A stretch of DNA of 64,000 nt, taken from positions 1 through 64,000 of the forward strand of contig NZ_JAJLRA010000027.1 of the NCBI RefSeq assembly GCF_020991365.1, written 5' to 3'. The notes under the pieces are model-generated. The model had not been told where the DNA came from, did not search any database, and worked only from the letters and a program-made list of their open reading frames with translations. Below, piece by piece: positions 1 through 7,308 of this stretch. Origin of the DNA: Streptacidiphilus sp. ASG 303. GTDB taxonomy: Bacteria > Actinomycetota > Actinomycetes > Streptomycetales > Streptomycetaceae. Position 1 is the first letter of the stretch; each line of letters starts with the position of its first letter. The position numbers and the translations under genes were made by a program.

Positions 1-101
1 TGCCGGTGATCCCGCCACGGACGACCCCGCCCGTCGGCACCCGGCAGCAGCGGCGCGATCCGCTCCCACGCCGCATCCGTCAACTCACCACGACCCACCA
101 C
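1..101 (-). CDS. IS5-family transposase, N-terminal fragment (cut by window edge)
   Basis: The reverse strand reads from a GTG-GTG start into GRGELTDAAWERIAPLLP, the conserved N-terminus of Streptomyces IS5-family DDE transposases, which recognise insertion ends. Only about 33 codons are inside the window, so completeness cannot be judged. The terminal sequence of the element (GTGTCTGATAATTG on the minus strand) lies just upstream and is followed by CTAG, a known target duplication of IS5-group elements. The family call rests on this N-terminal block alone. Confidence 0.7.
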   Translation of the reverse strand, partial: MVGRGELTDAAWERIAPLLPGADGRGRPWRDHR

Positions 102-127
102 AAGATCAATTATCAGACACGGCCTAG
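1..127 (-). mobile_element. IS5-family insertion sequence, one end, with CTAG target site
   Basis: The terminal region of an IS element enters the window from the left. The transposase start is at 101, the terminal bases run to about 123, and a CTAG tetranucleotide sits at 124-127, as expected for a target-site duplication of the IS427-type subgroup of IS5. The other end is outside the window, so the duplication cannot be confirmed. Confidence 0.55.
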
Positions 128-607
128 GCCCTGTTGGCACCCCTTGTCGTCGTAGCTGTCCGGCACCGGCAGCAGTGTGGCGTCGGCCGCGGTGTCCACA
201 GCGGGCGATCGGGCGCTCCTGGGAGTGATCCGCAGTCGTACAGCCTCATGGGCCGGGTCGGTGCCGTCAGGCAGGTCGAGGCCGACGGCCATGATCTCCT
301 GGGCCAGGATCTCTCCCCTTCGGCAGTGGCCGAAGGGGAGAGGCTCCAGGCCCGGGGGCGTCGCCGCAGGCCCGGCGCGGTGTCCGCCGCCTCCCCGATG
401 TCCCCCGATGTCACTCGACGTACCCCGCGGTACCCCGCTGTGCCGTCGCCGAGGACGCCATGGTGCCCGGAACAGGCCGGTCGGCCGCCCACCGGCACGG
501 GGGGCCCGTGAGCTCCCTCCCGGACCGTGACGGTCTGCATCGCGGTTCTCGGCGGCCTCCTGTTCGTCGCCGCCCGGCGGGGCCTGCCGAAGGCCGGGGG
601 CGGGCCG
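128..607. other. gene-poor stretch, possible remnant of a gene cut by the IS
   Basis: No intact gene was recognised. The minus strand has a short open stretch (about 130-345) with coding-like composition, reading through EILAQEIMAVGLDLPDGTD and LLPVPDSYDDKG, and it runs into the IS end. It may be the C-terminal part of an unknown gene destroyed by the insertion. The only other structure is the hairpin at 311-342. Confidence 0.3.
311..342. terminator. perfect 14-bp hairpin (possible terminator)
   Basis: CTCTCCCCTTCGGC and its exact reverse complement flank a 4-base AGTG loop. There is no T-tract, as is usual in Streptomyces. It lies 3' of the monooxygenase gene that ends at 608 (minus strand), so it could end that operon. 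Confidence 0.5.
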
Positions 608-1978
608 TCAGGGCGTCGGCCGCTCCCCGGGTTCGGCGGGGCGGTCGATGCCGAGGTGGTCGCGGAGGGTGGAGCCGGTGTAGTCGTGGCGGAAGACCCC
701 GCGCTCCTGGAGCAGGGGGACGACGGTGTCGGCGAACCCGTCCAGGCCGCCGGGGGTGAGGTGCGGGACGAGGATGAAGCCGTCGGCGGCGTCCGCCTGC
801 ACCAGCGCGTCGATCGACGCGGCCACCGTCGCCGGGGAGCCGACGAAGGTCTGGCGGTTGCCCGCCTCGATGACCAGGTCCCGGATGGACCAGTTCTTCT
901 GCGCGGCGAGCTCCCGCCACTCGCGGGCGGTGGCCAGCCGGTCGCGGTACATCCGCACCTGGGCGCGGCCCTGGGCGACGGTGTGCTCGCCCGGGTCGGG
1001 GTCGATGTCGGGGAGGGGGCCGTCGGGGTCGTAGGCGGACAGGTCGCGGTTCCAGACGAACTCCAGGTGGCGCAGGGCGGTGGCGCCGCTGACCTGCCGG
1101 CGGCGCACCTCCCGGGCGGCCTCCTGGGCCTCGGCGTCGGTGTCGCCGAGGACGAAGGTGGCGGCGGGCAGGATGAGCAGCTGGTCGGGGCGGCGTCCGT
1201 ACCGGGCGAGGCGGCCCTTGACGTCGGCGTAGAACGCCCGCCCCTCCTCGAGGGTGCCGTAGCGGCTGAAGATGGCGTCCGCGCCGGCCGCGGCGAACTC
1301 CCGGCCCTCGTCGGAGTCGCCGGCCTGGAAGACGACCGGGCGGCCCTGGGGGCTGCGGGGGGTGTCGAACCGCCCGTGGATGTCGAACTGCTCGCCCCGG
1401 TGGACGAACGCCCCGGCGCGGGCGTCGCGCAGGAAGGTCCCGGACACCGGGTCGGCGGCGAGGTCGTCGTCGCGCCAGGAGTCGAAGAGCTCGTTGGCGG
1501 TGGCCAGGAACTCCCTGGCGCGGGAGTAGCGCTGCTCCTGCGGGAGGAAGCCGCCGCGGCGGAAGTTCTCGCCGGTGAAGGCGTCCCAGGAGGTGACGAC
1601 GTTCCAGGCGGAGCGCCCGGCAGAGAGGTGGTCGAGGGCGGCGAACTGGCGGGCGACCTCGTAGGGCTCGTTGAAGGTGGAGTTGATGGTGCCGGTCAGA
1701 CCGAGGCGGTCGGTGACGGCGGCGAGGGCGGCCAGCACGGTGAAGGTGTCCGGGCGGCCCACCACGTCGAGGTCGTAGATCCTCCCGTTCTGCTCGCGCA
1801 GCCGCAGTCCCTCCGCGAGGAAGAGGAAGTCGAACTTGGCGCGCTCCGCGGTGCGGGCGAAGTGGACGAAGGAGTCGAACGCGATGTGGCTGCCGGCCCT
1901 GGGGTCGCTCCACACGGTGGTGTTGTTCACGCCGGGGAAGTGGGCGGCGAGGTGGATCTGCTTCACGGGCCTGCTCAT
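608..1978 (-). CDS. FMNH2-dependent monooxygenase, NtaA/SnaA/DszA family
   Basis: This 456-residue protein belongs to the bacterial luciferase-like (LLM) superfamily, nitrilotriacetate-monooxygenase branch. These enzymes use reduced FMN from a separate reductase and O2 to oxidise small organic substrates, often cleaving C-S or C-N bonds. Family signatures are the N-terminal HFPGVNNTTVW block, the SAWNVVTSWD block near residue 145 and the PQGRPVVFQAGDSDEGREFA segment near 225. The ATG at 1978 is preceded by GGGAGAG. The gene lies 14 bases after the other LLM gene and closes the importer operon that starts at 6261. The substrate is unknown; the sulfur-type control of the operon suggests an organosulfur compound. 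Confidence 0.85.
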   Translation of the reverse strand: MSRPVKQIHLAAHFPGVNNTTVWSDPRAGSHIAFDSFVHFARTAERAKFDFLFLAEGLRLREQNGRIYDLDVVGRPDTFTVLAALAAVTDRLGLTGTINSTFNEPYEVARQFAALDHLSAGRSAWNVVTSWDAFTGENFRRGGFLPQEQRYSRAREFLATANELFDSWRDDDLAADPVSGTFLRDARAGAFVHRGEQFDIHGRFDTPRSPQGRPVVFQAGDSDEGREFAAAGADAIFSRYGTLEEGRAFYADVKGRLARYGRRPDQLLILPAATFVLGDTDAEAQEAAREVRRRQVSGATALRHLEFVWNRDLSAYDPDGPLPDIDPDPGEHTVAQGRAQVRMYRDRLATAREWRELAAQKNWSIRDLVIEAGNRQTFVGSPATVAASIDALVQADAADGFILVPHLTPGGLDGFADTVVPLLQERGVFRHDYTGSTLRDHLGIDRPAEPGERPTP

Positions 1979-1992
1979 GGTCGGGCTCTCCC

Positions 1993-3192
1993 TCAGGATC
2001 GGGCGGCCGCGGCCGCGTAGCGGTTGGCGGGACGGGGCAGGCCGAGCAGTCCGCGCAGGGTGCCGACCCCGTACGCCGTGCGGAAGGCGCCGCGCGACTG
2101 GAGCTCGGGCACCAGGCCGCGGGTGACGGCGGGCAGGTCGTGCCCGAGCACCGCGGGGTGCAGCCGGAAGCCGGTCAGTCCGGCGGCGCGCAGGTCCAGC
2201 AGCAGGTCGGCGAGTCCGGCCGGGGTGCCGGCGAAGACGGGGATGCCGTCGGCGACGGGTGGCCCGTCCAGGTCGTCGAGGCGGGCGCGCCGGTCCGCGG
2301 CCGCGGCGGCGGTCTCGTCCAGGAGGACGGCGAGGTCGCCGAGGACGTGCAGGGGCCCGTCGGCGTCCCGCAGGCCGCGCAGGCGTGCGACGGCGTCGCG
2401 GACCCGGTCGGCGTCGTCGGCGGGGACGTGGACCAGGTCGGCGGAGCGGGCGGCCGTCCGGAGGGACGCGGGCCCGTCGAGCGGCACGGCGACAGGGGGC
2501 AGGCCCTGCGGCGGACGCGGGGTGATCGAGGGGCCGCGCACCCGGAAGAAGCGGCCCTCGAAGTCGATGTGGTGCAGCTTGTCGCGGTCGACGAAGCGGC
2601 CGGTGGCGGCGTCGCGGATCTCCGCGTCGTCCTCCCAGCTGTCCCAGAGGCGGCGCAGCACCTCGACGTAGTCGGCGGCCTCCTCCCACAGCTCCTCGGC
2701 CACGGCGGCGGGGCTGTCCGTGGGGGCGGAGGTGCCGGGGGCGGGGAAGGTGCGGCGTCCGAAGTGCGCGGCCTCGTCCGGCCTCGCGGTGACGCGGATG
2801 CGCACGCCGGCGCGGCCGTTGCTCACGTGGTCGAGGGTCGCGACCGCCTTGGAGAGGTGGAACGGCTCGGTGTGGGTCGCGGTGACGGTGGGCACCAGGC
2901 CGATGTGCCGGGTCAGCGGGGCGACGCGGGCGGCGGTCAGCACCGCGTCGAGGCGTCCGTGGACCCGGTCGGTGCGCCCGTCCGGTCCGTCGGGGCGGGA
3001 GGACTGCGGGGCCAGGGCGTCCTCGAAGGTCACGAAGTCGAGCAGTCCGTGCTCGGCCTCGGCCACGAGGTCGGCCCAGTAGCGTGCGGTGAACAGCTCC
3101 CGGGGCCGGGAGGCGGGCTCGCGCCAGGCGGCCGGGTGCCATCCGGCCCCGTCCAGCGCGGCGGCCAGGTGGAGGGGGGAGGGAGCGGACAC
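1993..3192 (-). CDS. LLM-class flavin-dependent monooxygenase
   Basis: A 399-residue LLM-superfamily protein, related to but distinct from its downstream neighbour. The conserved core includes LLDFVTFEDALAPQ, RIRVTARPDEAAHFGRR and ITPRPPQGLPPVAVPLDG. It probably uses FMNH2 and O2, or F420 in some relatives; the sequence alone does not decide. It follows the binding-protein gene after 177 bases containing a strong hairpin, and precedes the second monooxygenase by 14 bases. Two different monooxygenases next to one importer suggest either two-step oxidation of an imported compound or two related substrates. Confidence 0.8.
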   Translation of the reverse strand: MSAPSPLHLAAALDGAGWHPAAWREPASRPRELFTARYWADLVAEAEHGLLDFVTFEDALAPQSSRPDGPDGRTDRVHGRLDAVLTAARVAPLTRHIGLVPTVTATHTEPFHLSKAVATLDHVSNGRAGVRIRVTARPDEAAHFGRRTFPAPGTSAPTDSPAAVAEELWEEAADYVEVLRRLWDSWEDDAEIRDAATGRFVDRDKLHHIDFEGRFFRVRGPSITPRPPQGLPPVAVPLDGPASLRTAARSADLVHVPADDADRVRDAVARLRGLRDADGPLHVLGDLAVLLDETAAAAADRRARLDDLDGPPVADGIPVFAGTPAGLADLLLDLRAAGLTGFRLHPAVLGHDLPAVTRGLVPELQSRGAFRTAYGVGTLRGLLGLPRPANRYAAAAARS

Positions 3193-3299
3193 GGGAGGGG
3201 CCTTCCTGATCGGCGGGGGCCGCCGTCCCCGGGTCGGGGAACGGCAGCGGGGGCGGGCGGGGGCGGCGAGGACGGGGCGGGAGGGAGGGGTCCGGGGCG

Positions 3300-3338
3300 G
3301 GAGCGGCGGGCCCGGGGCGGGCCCGGGCCCGCCGCTCC
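3300..3338 (-). terminator. 17-bp perfect intra-operon hairpin after the binding-protein gene
   Basis: Bases 3300-3316 pair perfectly with 3322-3338 around a 5-base loop. The hairpin follows the stop of the solute-binding lipoprotein gene (3370) and precedes the first monooxygenase. By position it resembles the structures below many binding-protein genes that cut read-through and protect upstream mRNA, so that binding protein is made in excess. Confidence 0.6.
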
Positions 3339-3369
3339 GCCGACTTCCCTGAAAATACGTGACGAAATG

Positions 3370-4413
3370 TCAGGAGTTGTCGAGCGGTAGCCCGGGCGGG
3401 TTGACCAGGGACCGGTCGACGCCCTCGTTGGAGAGGTTCCAGGCGGACAGCCACTGCGCGTACTGGCCGTTCTTGATGAGGTGGTCGATCGCGTCCGCGA
3501 TCGGCCTGGCGAGCCCGCTGTCCTTCTTCGTGGTGGCGGCGATGAGGCCCTGGAGGGTCGCGCCGGCCCCGGAGAAGGTGCCGGCGTTCCGCGTGGGGTG
3601 GGCGGTGCCGGCGTCCTGGCGGATGTGGTAGGCGATGTCGGGGTTGGGACCGAAGTAGGCGTCGATCTTCCCGCCGTCCAGCGCGAGCCAGGTGCTGTTG
3701 TTGTCGGGGAAGTACTTGACGGTCAGCTGCCTGCCCTCGGCCCTGAGCTTCTCCTGCCAGGTGAGGAGGATCTTCTCCTGGTTGGTGCCGCGGCCGACGG
3801 CGACGGTCCGGCCGGCGAGGGCGCGGTAGTCGCCGCGGAAGTCCCAGGTGCTGCTGCGGAGGACCTCGAACCCCAGGTTGTCCTTGCGGTAGGAGGCGAA
3901 GTCGTACTTCAGCTTGCGCTGCTCGGTGTCGGTGACGTTGGCGAAGGCGACGTCGGTCCGGCCGCTGTCGAGGCCGACGAACATGTTCTCCCAGGTGGCG
4001 TTGGACAGCACCGGCTTGAGGCCGAGGACCGCGGCGACCAGTCGCCCGAGGTCGGGCTCGGAGCCGGTGAGGGTCCGCTGGTCGGTGCCGACGAACGCCA
4101 GCGGCGGGAAGCCCGCCGGGAGCGCGCCGACGCCGATGGCGAGGCGGCCGCTGTCGCGCACCTTCTTCGGCAGCTCCGCGCGGATCGACGGCACGGCGGC
4201 GACCGTGAGGACGGTCTCCTTGCCGGCGCCGTTGGAGAGGGCGCCGACCGTCACGGTGCCGTCGGACGCGGCGCCGTCGGACGCGGCGGTCACGGAGTCG
4301 CCGCCGCCGCAGGCGGCGAGGCCCGTCGCGAGGGAGGCCGCCGCGGTGGCGGTGGCGAGGCCGCGGAGGATCCGGGCGCGGAGCGGGCGGGTGCGGAGAC
4401 CGGGTCTGGGCAT
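3370..4413 (-). CDS. ABC transporter substrate-binding lipoprotein (family 3, polar amino acid type)
   Basis: A 347-residue extracytoplasmic binding protein. The N-terminus has a basic stretch, a hydrophobic segment and a lipobox (GLAAC) near residue 34, so it should be lipid-anchored outside the membrane. The body carries bacterial family-3 binding-protein features, such as GVGALPAGFPPLAFVGTDQ, EPDLGRLVAAVLG and the DVAFANVTDTEQR block. This fold binds amino acids and related small polar molecules, including cystine and organosulfur compounds. The permease and ATPase genes of the same system lie just upstream. The ligand cannot be read from the sequence. Confidence 0.85.
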   Translation of the reverse strand: MPRPGLRTRPLRARILRGLATATAAASLATGLAACGGGDSVTAASDGAASDGTVTVGALSNGAGKETVLTVAAVPSIRAELPKKVRDSGRLAIGVGALPAGFPPLAFVGTDQRTLTGSEPDLGRLVAAVLGLKPVLSNATWENMFVGLDSGRTDVAFANVTDTEQRKLKYDFASYRKDNLGFEVLRSSTWDFRGDYRALAGRTVAVGRGTNQEKILLTWQEKLRAEGRQLTVKYFPDNNSTWLALDGGKIDAYFGPNPDIAYHIRQDAGTAHPTRNAGTFSGAGATLQGLIAATTKKDSGLARPIADAIDHLIKNGQYAQWLSAWNLSNEGVDRSLVNPPGLPLDNS

Positions 4414-4492
4414 GGCTGTCCTTGTCCTCTGTGAAGGGGTCGGGCGGGAAAGGGGGCGTTCGGCGGGAGGCCGTCGGTGGAGCGGGTCCGGG

Positions 4493-5284
4493 TCAGAGGA
4501 CCTTGCTCAGGAACGCGCGGGTGCGCGGGTGCCTCGGGTGGTCGAGGACCTCGGCGGGCGGGCCCTCCTCGAGGATCCGGCCCTCGTCGAGGAAGACGAC
4601 GCGGTCGGCGACCTCGCGGGCGAAGCCGATCTCGTGGGTGACGATGACGAGGGTGGTGCCGTCCGCGGCCAGGTCCCTGATGACCGACAGCACCTCGCCG
4701 ACCAGTTCGGGGTCGAGCGCCGAGGTGGGCTCGTCGAAGAGGATGAGGCCGGGCCGGAGGGCGAGCGCCCGGGCGATGGCGACGCGCTGCTGCTGGCCGC
4801 CGGAGAGCCGGCGCGGGTACGCGTCGGCGTGGTCGGCGAGGCCGACCCGGGCGAGCAGGCCGCGGGCGAGCTCCCGCGCGCCGTCCCGGTCCAGCTGCCC
4901 GGTGGCGGCGGGGGCCGCGGCGACGTTCTCGAGCGCGGTCAGGTGGGGGAAGAGGTTGAAGTTCTGGAAGACGAAGCCGATGCGGCGGCGCTGCTCGAGG
5001 ATGGCCCGCTCGCTCAGCTCCTTGAAGTGCCCGCGGTGCGGGCGCACACCGATCGGCTCGCCGTTGAGGCTGACGTACCCGGACTCCGGCCGCTCCAGGT
5101 GGTTGACGACCCGGAGCAGGGTGGACTTTCCCGAGCCGGAGGGGCCGAGGACGACGGTCACCTCCCCGGGCCGCACCGTGAGGCTCACACCGTCCAGCAC
5201 CCGCCGGGAGCCGTAGGATTTGTGCACGTCGTGCACCTCTACCGCCGCCGGCCGCACGGGGGCTGCCGCTGCCGTGCCGGTCAT
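4493..5284 (-). CDS. polar amino acid-type ABC transporter ATP-binding protein
   Basis: A 263-residue ATPase. It has Walker A GPSGSGKST near residue 43, a Q-loop in FVFQNFNLFPH, the signature LSGGQQQR, Walker B LILFDEPTSALD and the switch histidine in VIVTHE. The FQxFNLFPHLT block marks the amino-acid-uptake (GlnQ/HisP) subfamily. The ATG at 5282-5284 overlaps the permease stop (ATGA), so translation is probably coupled. It energises uptake with the neighbouring permease and binding lipoprotein. Confidence 0.9.
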   Translation of the reverse strand: MTGTAAAAPVRPAAVEVHDVHKSYGSRRVLDGVSLTVRPGEVTVVLGPSGSGKSTLLRVVNHLERPESGYVSLNGEPIGVRPHRGHFKELSERAILEQRRRIGFVFQNFNLFPHLTALENVAAAPAATGQLDRDGARELARGLLARVGLADHADAYPRRLSGGQQQRVAIARALALRPGLILFDEPTSALDPELVGEVLSVIRDLAADGTTLVIVTHEIGFAREVADRVVFLDEGRILEEGPPAEVLDHPRHPRTRAFLSKVL

Positions 5285-6261
5285 GCCGCCGCCTCCTTCC
5301 GGAGCCGGGCACCCGCGGCGGCGAACCCGGCCCGCAGCCGCTGCAGCGGCGTCGGCGGCAGGGAGCGCACGGCGCCGCGCGCGTAGTGGCGCTCCACGTA
5401 GTACTGGACGACGGAGACGGCGCTGGTCAGGATCACGTACCAGGCGGTGGCGACCAGCAGCAGGGGCACGATGTCGCCGGAGTAGGTGCTGCCGAGGCTC
5501 TGCACCGTGCCGAAGACGTCGAGCAGCGAGACGTAGAAGACGAGCGAGGTGCTCTTCACGAGGCCGATCAGCTGGTTGACGTAGGACGGGACGACGGCGC
5601 GCAGGGCCTGCGGGAGGACGATGCGGGTGAAGCGGTAGGAGGCCGGCAGGCCGAGCGCGGCGGCGGCCTCGTGCTGGCCCTGGTCGACGGAGAGGACGCC
5701 CGCGCGGACCACCTCCGCCGCGTACGCGGCCTCGTTGAGGCTGAGGCCGACGACGGCGACCGCCATGTCGCCGGCCAGCCTCGACTCGTCGAAGGTGGCG
5801 AAGGCGGGGCCGAACGGCACGCCCACGCTCAGCACGGGGTACAGCGCGCTGAAGTTGTAGAGGAACAGCAGCACCACGATCAGCGGGACGGAGCGGAACA
5901 GCCAGATGTAGCTCCAGCTGACCGCCCGCAGCACCGGGCTCGCGGAGAGCCTGCCCAGGGCGAGCAGGACCCCGCCGAGCAGGCCCAGGACGGCGCTCCA
6001 GGCGGTGACCTCCAGGGTGACGCCCAGCCCCTGGAGGACGACCGGCCGGGCGAACCAGTACCCGAAGCGGTCCCACTGGTAGAAGGGGTTGGTGGCCAGG
6101 CCGTGTGCGGCCTGGGCGGCGACGACGAGGACGGCGGCGGTGGCCGCCCACCGCCGGGGGTGCCGCAGCGGGACGACGCGCCGCGCGGCGGGGGCGGGAG
6201 GGGGCGGCGGGGGCGGCGGCGCCGTGCCGGGGGGCACGACGGTGCCGAGGGATTCGCTCAT
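5281..6261 (-). CDS. polar amino acid-type ABC transporter permease
   Basis: A 326-residue membrane protein with a proline-rich cytoplasmic N-terminus and then hydrophobic segments typical of the HisM/GlnP family. The EAA loop (EAAAALGLPASYRFTRIVLPQ) contacts the ATPase. The ATG at 6261 was chosen because the family alignment starts just after it; an in-frame start at 6384 would add an unlikely 41-residue Pro/Arg tail. This is the first structural gene of the five-gene operon. Its 5' region carries a leader peptide (6484-6600) and a SAM-IV riboswitch (6630-6736). Confidence 0.85.
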   Translation of the reverse strand: MSESLGTVVPPGTAPPPPPPPPAPAARRVVPLRHPRRWAATAAVLVVAAQAAHGLATNPFYQWDRFGYWFARPVVLQGLGVTLEVTAWSAVLGLLGGVLLALGRLSASPVLRAVSWSYIWLFRSVPLIVVLLFLYNFSALYPVLSVGVPFGPAFATFDESRLAGDMAVAVVGLSLNEAAYAAEVVRAGVLSVDQGQHEAAAALGLPASYRFTRIVLPQALRAVVPSYVNQLIGLVKSTSLVFYVSLLDVFGTVQSLGSTYSGDIVPLLLVATAWYVILTSAVSVVQYYVERHYARGAVRSLPPTPLQRLRAGFAAAGARLRKEAAA

Positions 6262-6483
6262 GGGGGGACTCCGTGGGGACGGTCCGTCAGCATCGGGGGC
6301 CGCGCGCAGGGCGCGGGGCGGGGGCGCACCCGGGAGGGGGTGCACCGGTGGGGAGGAAGGGGGCGCCGCCGGGTGCGGGCGCACGGCGCGCCCGCCGGTA
6401 CGGCGGCCCGTACCGCAGGACGGGTGCCGGCCCTGGCCGGGCGCACCCGGCGGGCCGGGGGCCCGGCGGCGGCGCGGGAGGCG

Positions 6484-6600
6484 CTAGGAGACGGTGCTAC
6501 AGAGGGCGCTGCACACGCGCAGCAGGTCGACGCAGCGGTCCAGGTAGGCGTCGACGCGGCCGTGGCGCCGCCGGGCGGCCGTCCCCGGTCCTGCGTCCAT
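6484..6600 (-). CDS. cysteine/sulfur-type leader peptide (38 aa) of the importer-monooxygenase operon
   Basis: A 38-residue ORF ending in CVDLLRVCSALCSTVS. The core D-L-L-R-V-x-S-x-x-C is the signature of the short leader peptides that Streptomyces carries before sulfur and methionine genes. This copy is cysteine-rich, with four Cys in the last 16 residues. It lies between the SAM-IV riboswitch and the permease start, 222 bases upstream of the latter. By analogy with cysteine-responsive attenuators in actinobacteria, ribosome stalling at the Cys codons probably adjusts downstream expression. Confidence 0.75.
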   Translation of the reverse strand: MDAGPGTAARRRHGRVDAYLDRCVDLLRVCSALCSTVS

Positions 6601-6629
6601 CGCTGCCACCGTCACCGTTCTGCCGCAAG

Positions 6630-6736
6630 GGCGTCGCGCTTACCGAGCCGTCGGTCGGGTCATCACCTGGGGCACCCCGCCGCGGTGGAGGGTTGCCGGC
6701 CAGCGAGCCAGGGCTTGTCGCTGACGCTCATGACCG
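6630..6736 (-). ncRNA. SAM-IV riboswitch
   Basis: The minus strand reads GGTCATGAGCGTCAGC, then CTGGCCGGCAACCCTCC, CGCGGCGGGGTGCCCC and AGGTGATGACC. This matches, in order, the conserved actinobacterial SAM-IV aptamer: P1 GGTCAT pairs with ATGACC, the core is GGCAACC, and the GGTAAGCGCG tail corresponds to the 3' pseudoknot region. A promoter ends just upstream. The RNA should reduce expression of the leader and importer operon when S-adenosylmethionine is abundant. Confidence 0.9.
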
Positions 6737-6747
6737 TTGTGGGCCGT

Positions 6748-6777
6748 ACGTTAGGGAGCGGCTCTCCGGCGTGTCAA
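6748..6777 (-). promoter_or_regulatory. promoter of the SAM-IV riboswitch transcript
   Basis: TTGACA (6777-6772) and TAACGT (6753-6748) are 18 bases apart. The predicted start near 6741 is only a few bases before the riboswitch P1 helix. Confidence 0.7.
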
Positions 6778-6856
6778 CCCCGCGTCCCGCATGCCGGAAC
6801 GGACGGAAACCGCTGGTGGGAGAGCGTTCTGACGCCGTTTCCGGACACGGCTGAGG

Positions 6857-6884
6857 CCCCCGCGGCAGCGTGGGGCCGCGGGGG
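6857..6884. terminator. GC-rich hairpin with adjacent direct repeat
   Basis: CCCCCGCGGC (6857-6866) pairs perfectly with GCCGCGGGGG (6875-6884). A 19-base direct repeat beginning GCGTGGGGCCGCGG follows (6868-6886 and 6888-6906). It lies beyond the original metX 3' end and before the riboswitch promoter, so it probably terminated the metY-metX transcript before IS110 inserted. Confidence 0.5.
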
Positions 6885-7058
6885 GGCGCGTGGGGCCGCG
6901 GGGGGACGGAGGGCGCGGAGGGAGGGCGGCACCGCGTGGGGCGGGGCGTGCGGCCTCCCCGGCCCGGACGGAGCGGCCAGGGGGCGGCCGGAGCAGGCCG
7001 GGCCCGGCCGGCGGGCCCCGGCGCCGCGGCACGGCGGTCACCCCCCGTTATCTTCTTC

Positions 7059-7079
7059 GCGGTCCCGCAAGGGGACCGC
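7059..7079. other. 8-bp perfect hairpin near the IS110 left end
   Basis: GCGGTCCC and GGGACCGC flank a GCAAG loop. It could be a terminator-like structure of the metX 3' flank or part of the structured left end of the IS. The exact IS boundary is not known. Confidence 0.35.
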
Positions 7080-7101
7080 TGGCCTCCGGGCCCGGCATGA
7101 C

Positions 7102-7308
7102 TGTTCCCCCCTGTCGATCGGATGACCTGGGGGGTGGTGTCACCGGGCCCGAGAGGCGTCGTTGGAGACGCTGATGAGAGGTCTGACCACCGCCCGGCCA
7201 GGCGCAATGCCCGGCCGCACCCGGGCGGCAGGTCTGCATAACGTGGATGCGCGCATACGACGCCAACGCCCTGGCCAGCACCACACGAACCCGGTTCGGG
7301 AGGATGGG
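7102..7308 (+). ncRNA. candidate IS110 bridge-RNA region (left non-coding end)
   Basis: IS110-group elements carry, between the left end and the recombinase gene, a structured RNA that pairs with donor and target DNA. This element has a non-coding interval of the right size and place. The RNA itself was not folded, so the call is by position and family only. Limits are approximate. Confidence 0.4.

Noticed and set aside
608-3192. Assigning the two LLM proteins as dibenzothiophene sulfone or NTA monooxygenases
   Set aside because: Family resemblance is clear, but substrate-specific residues cannot be judged without alignment.
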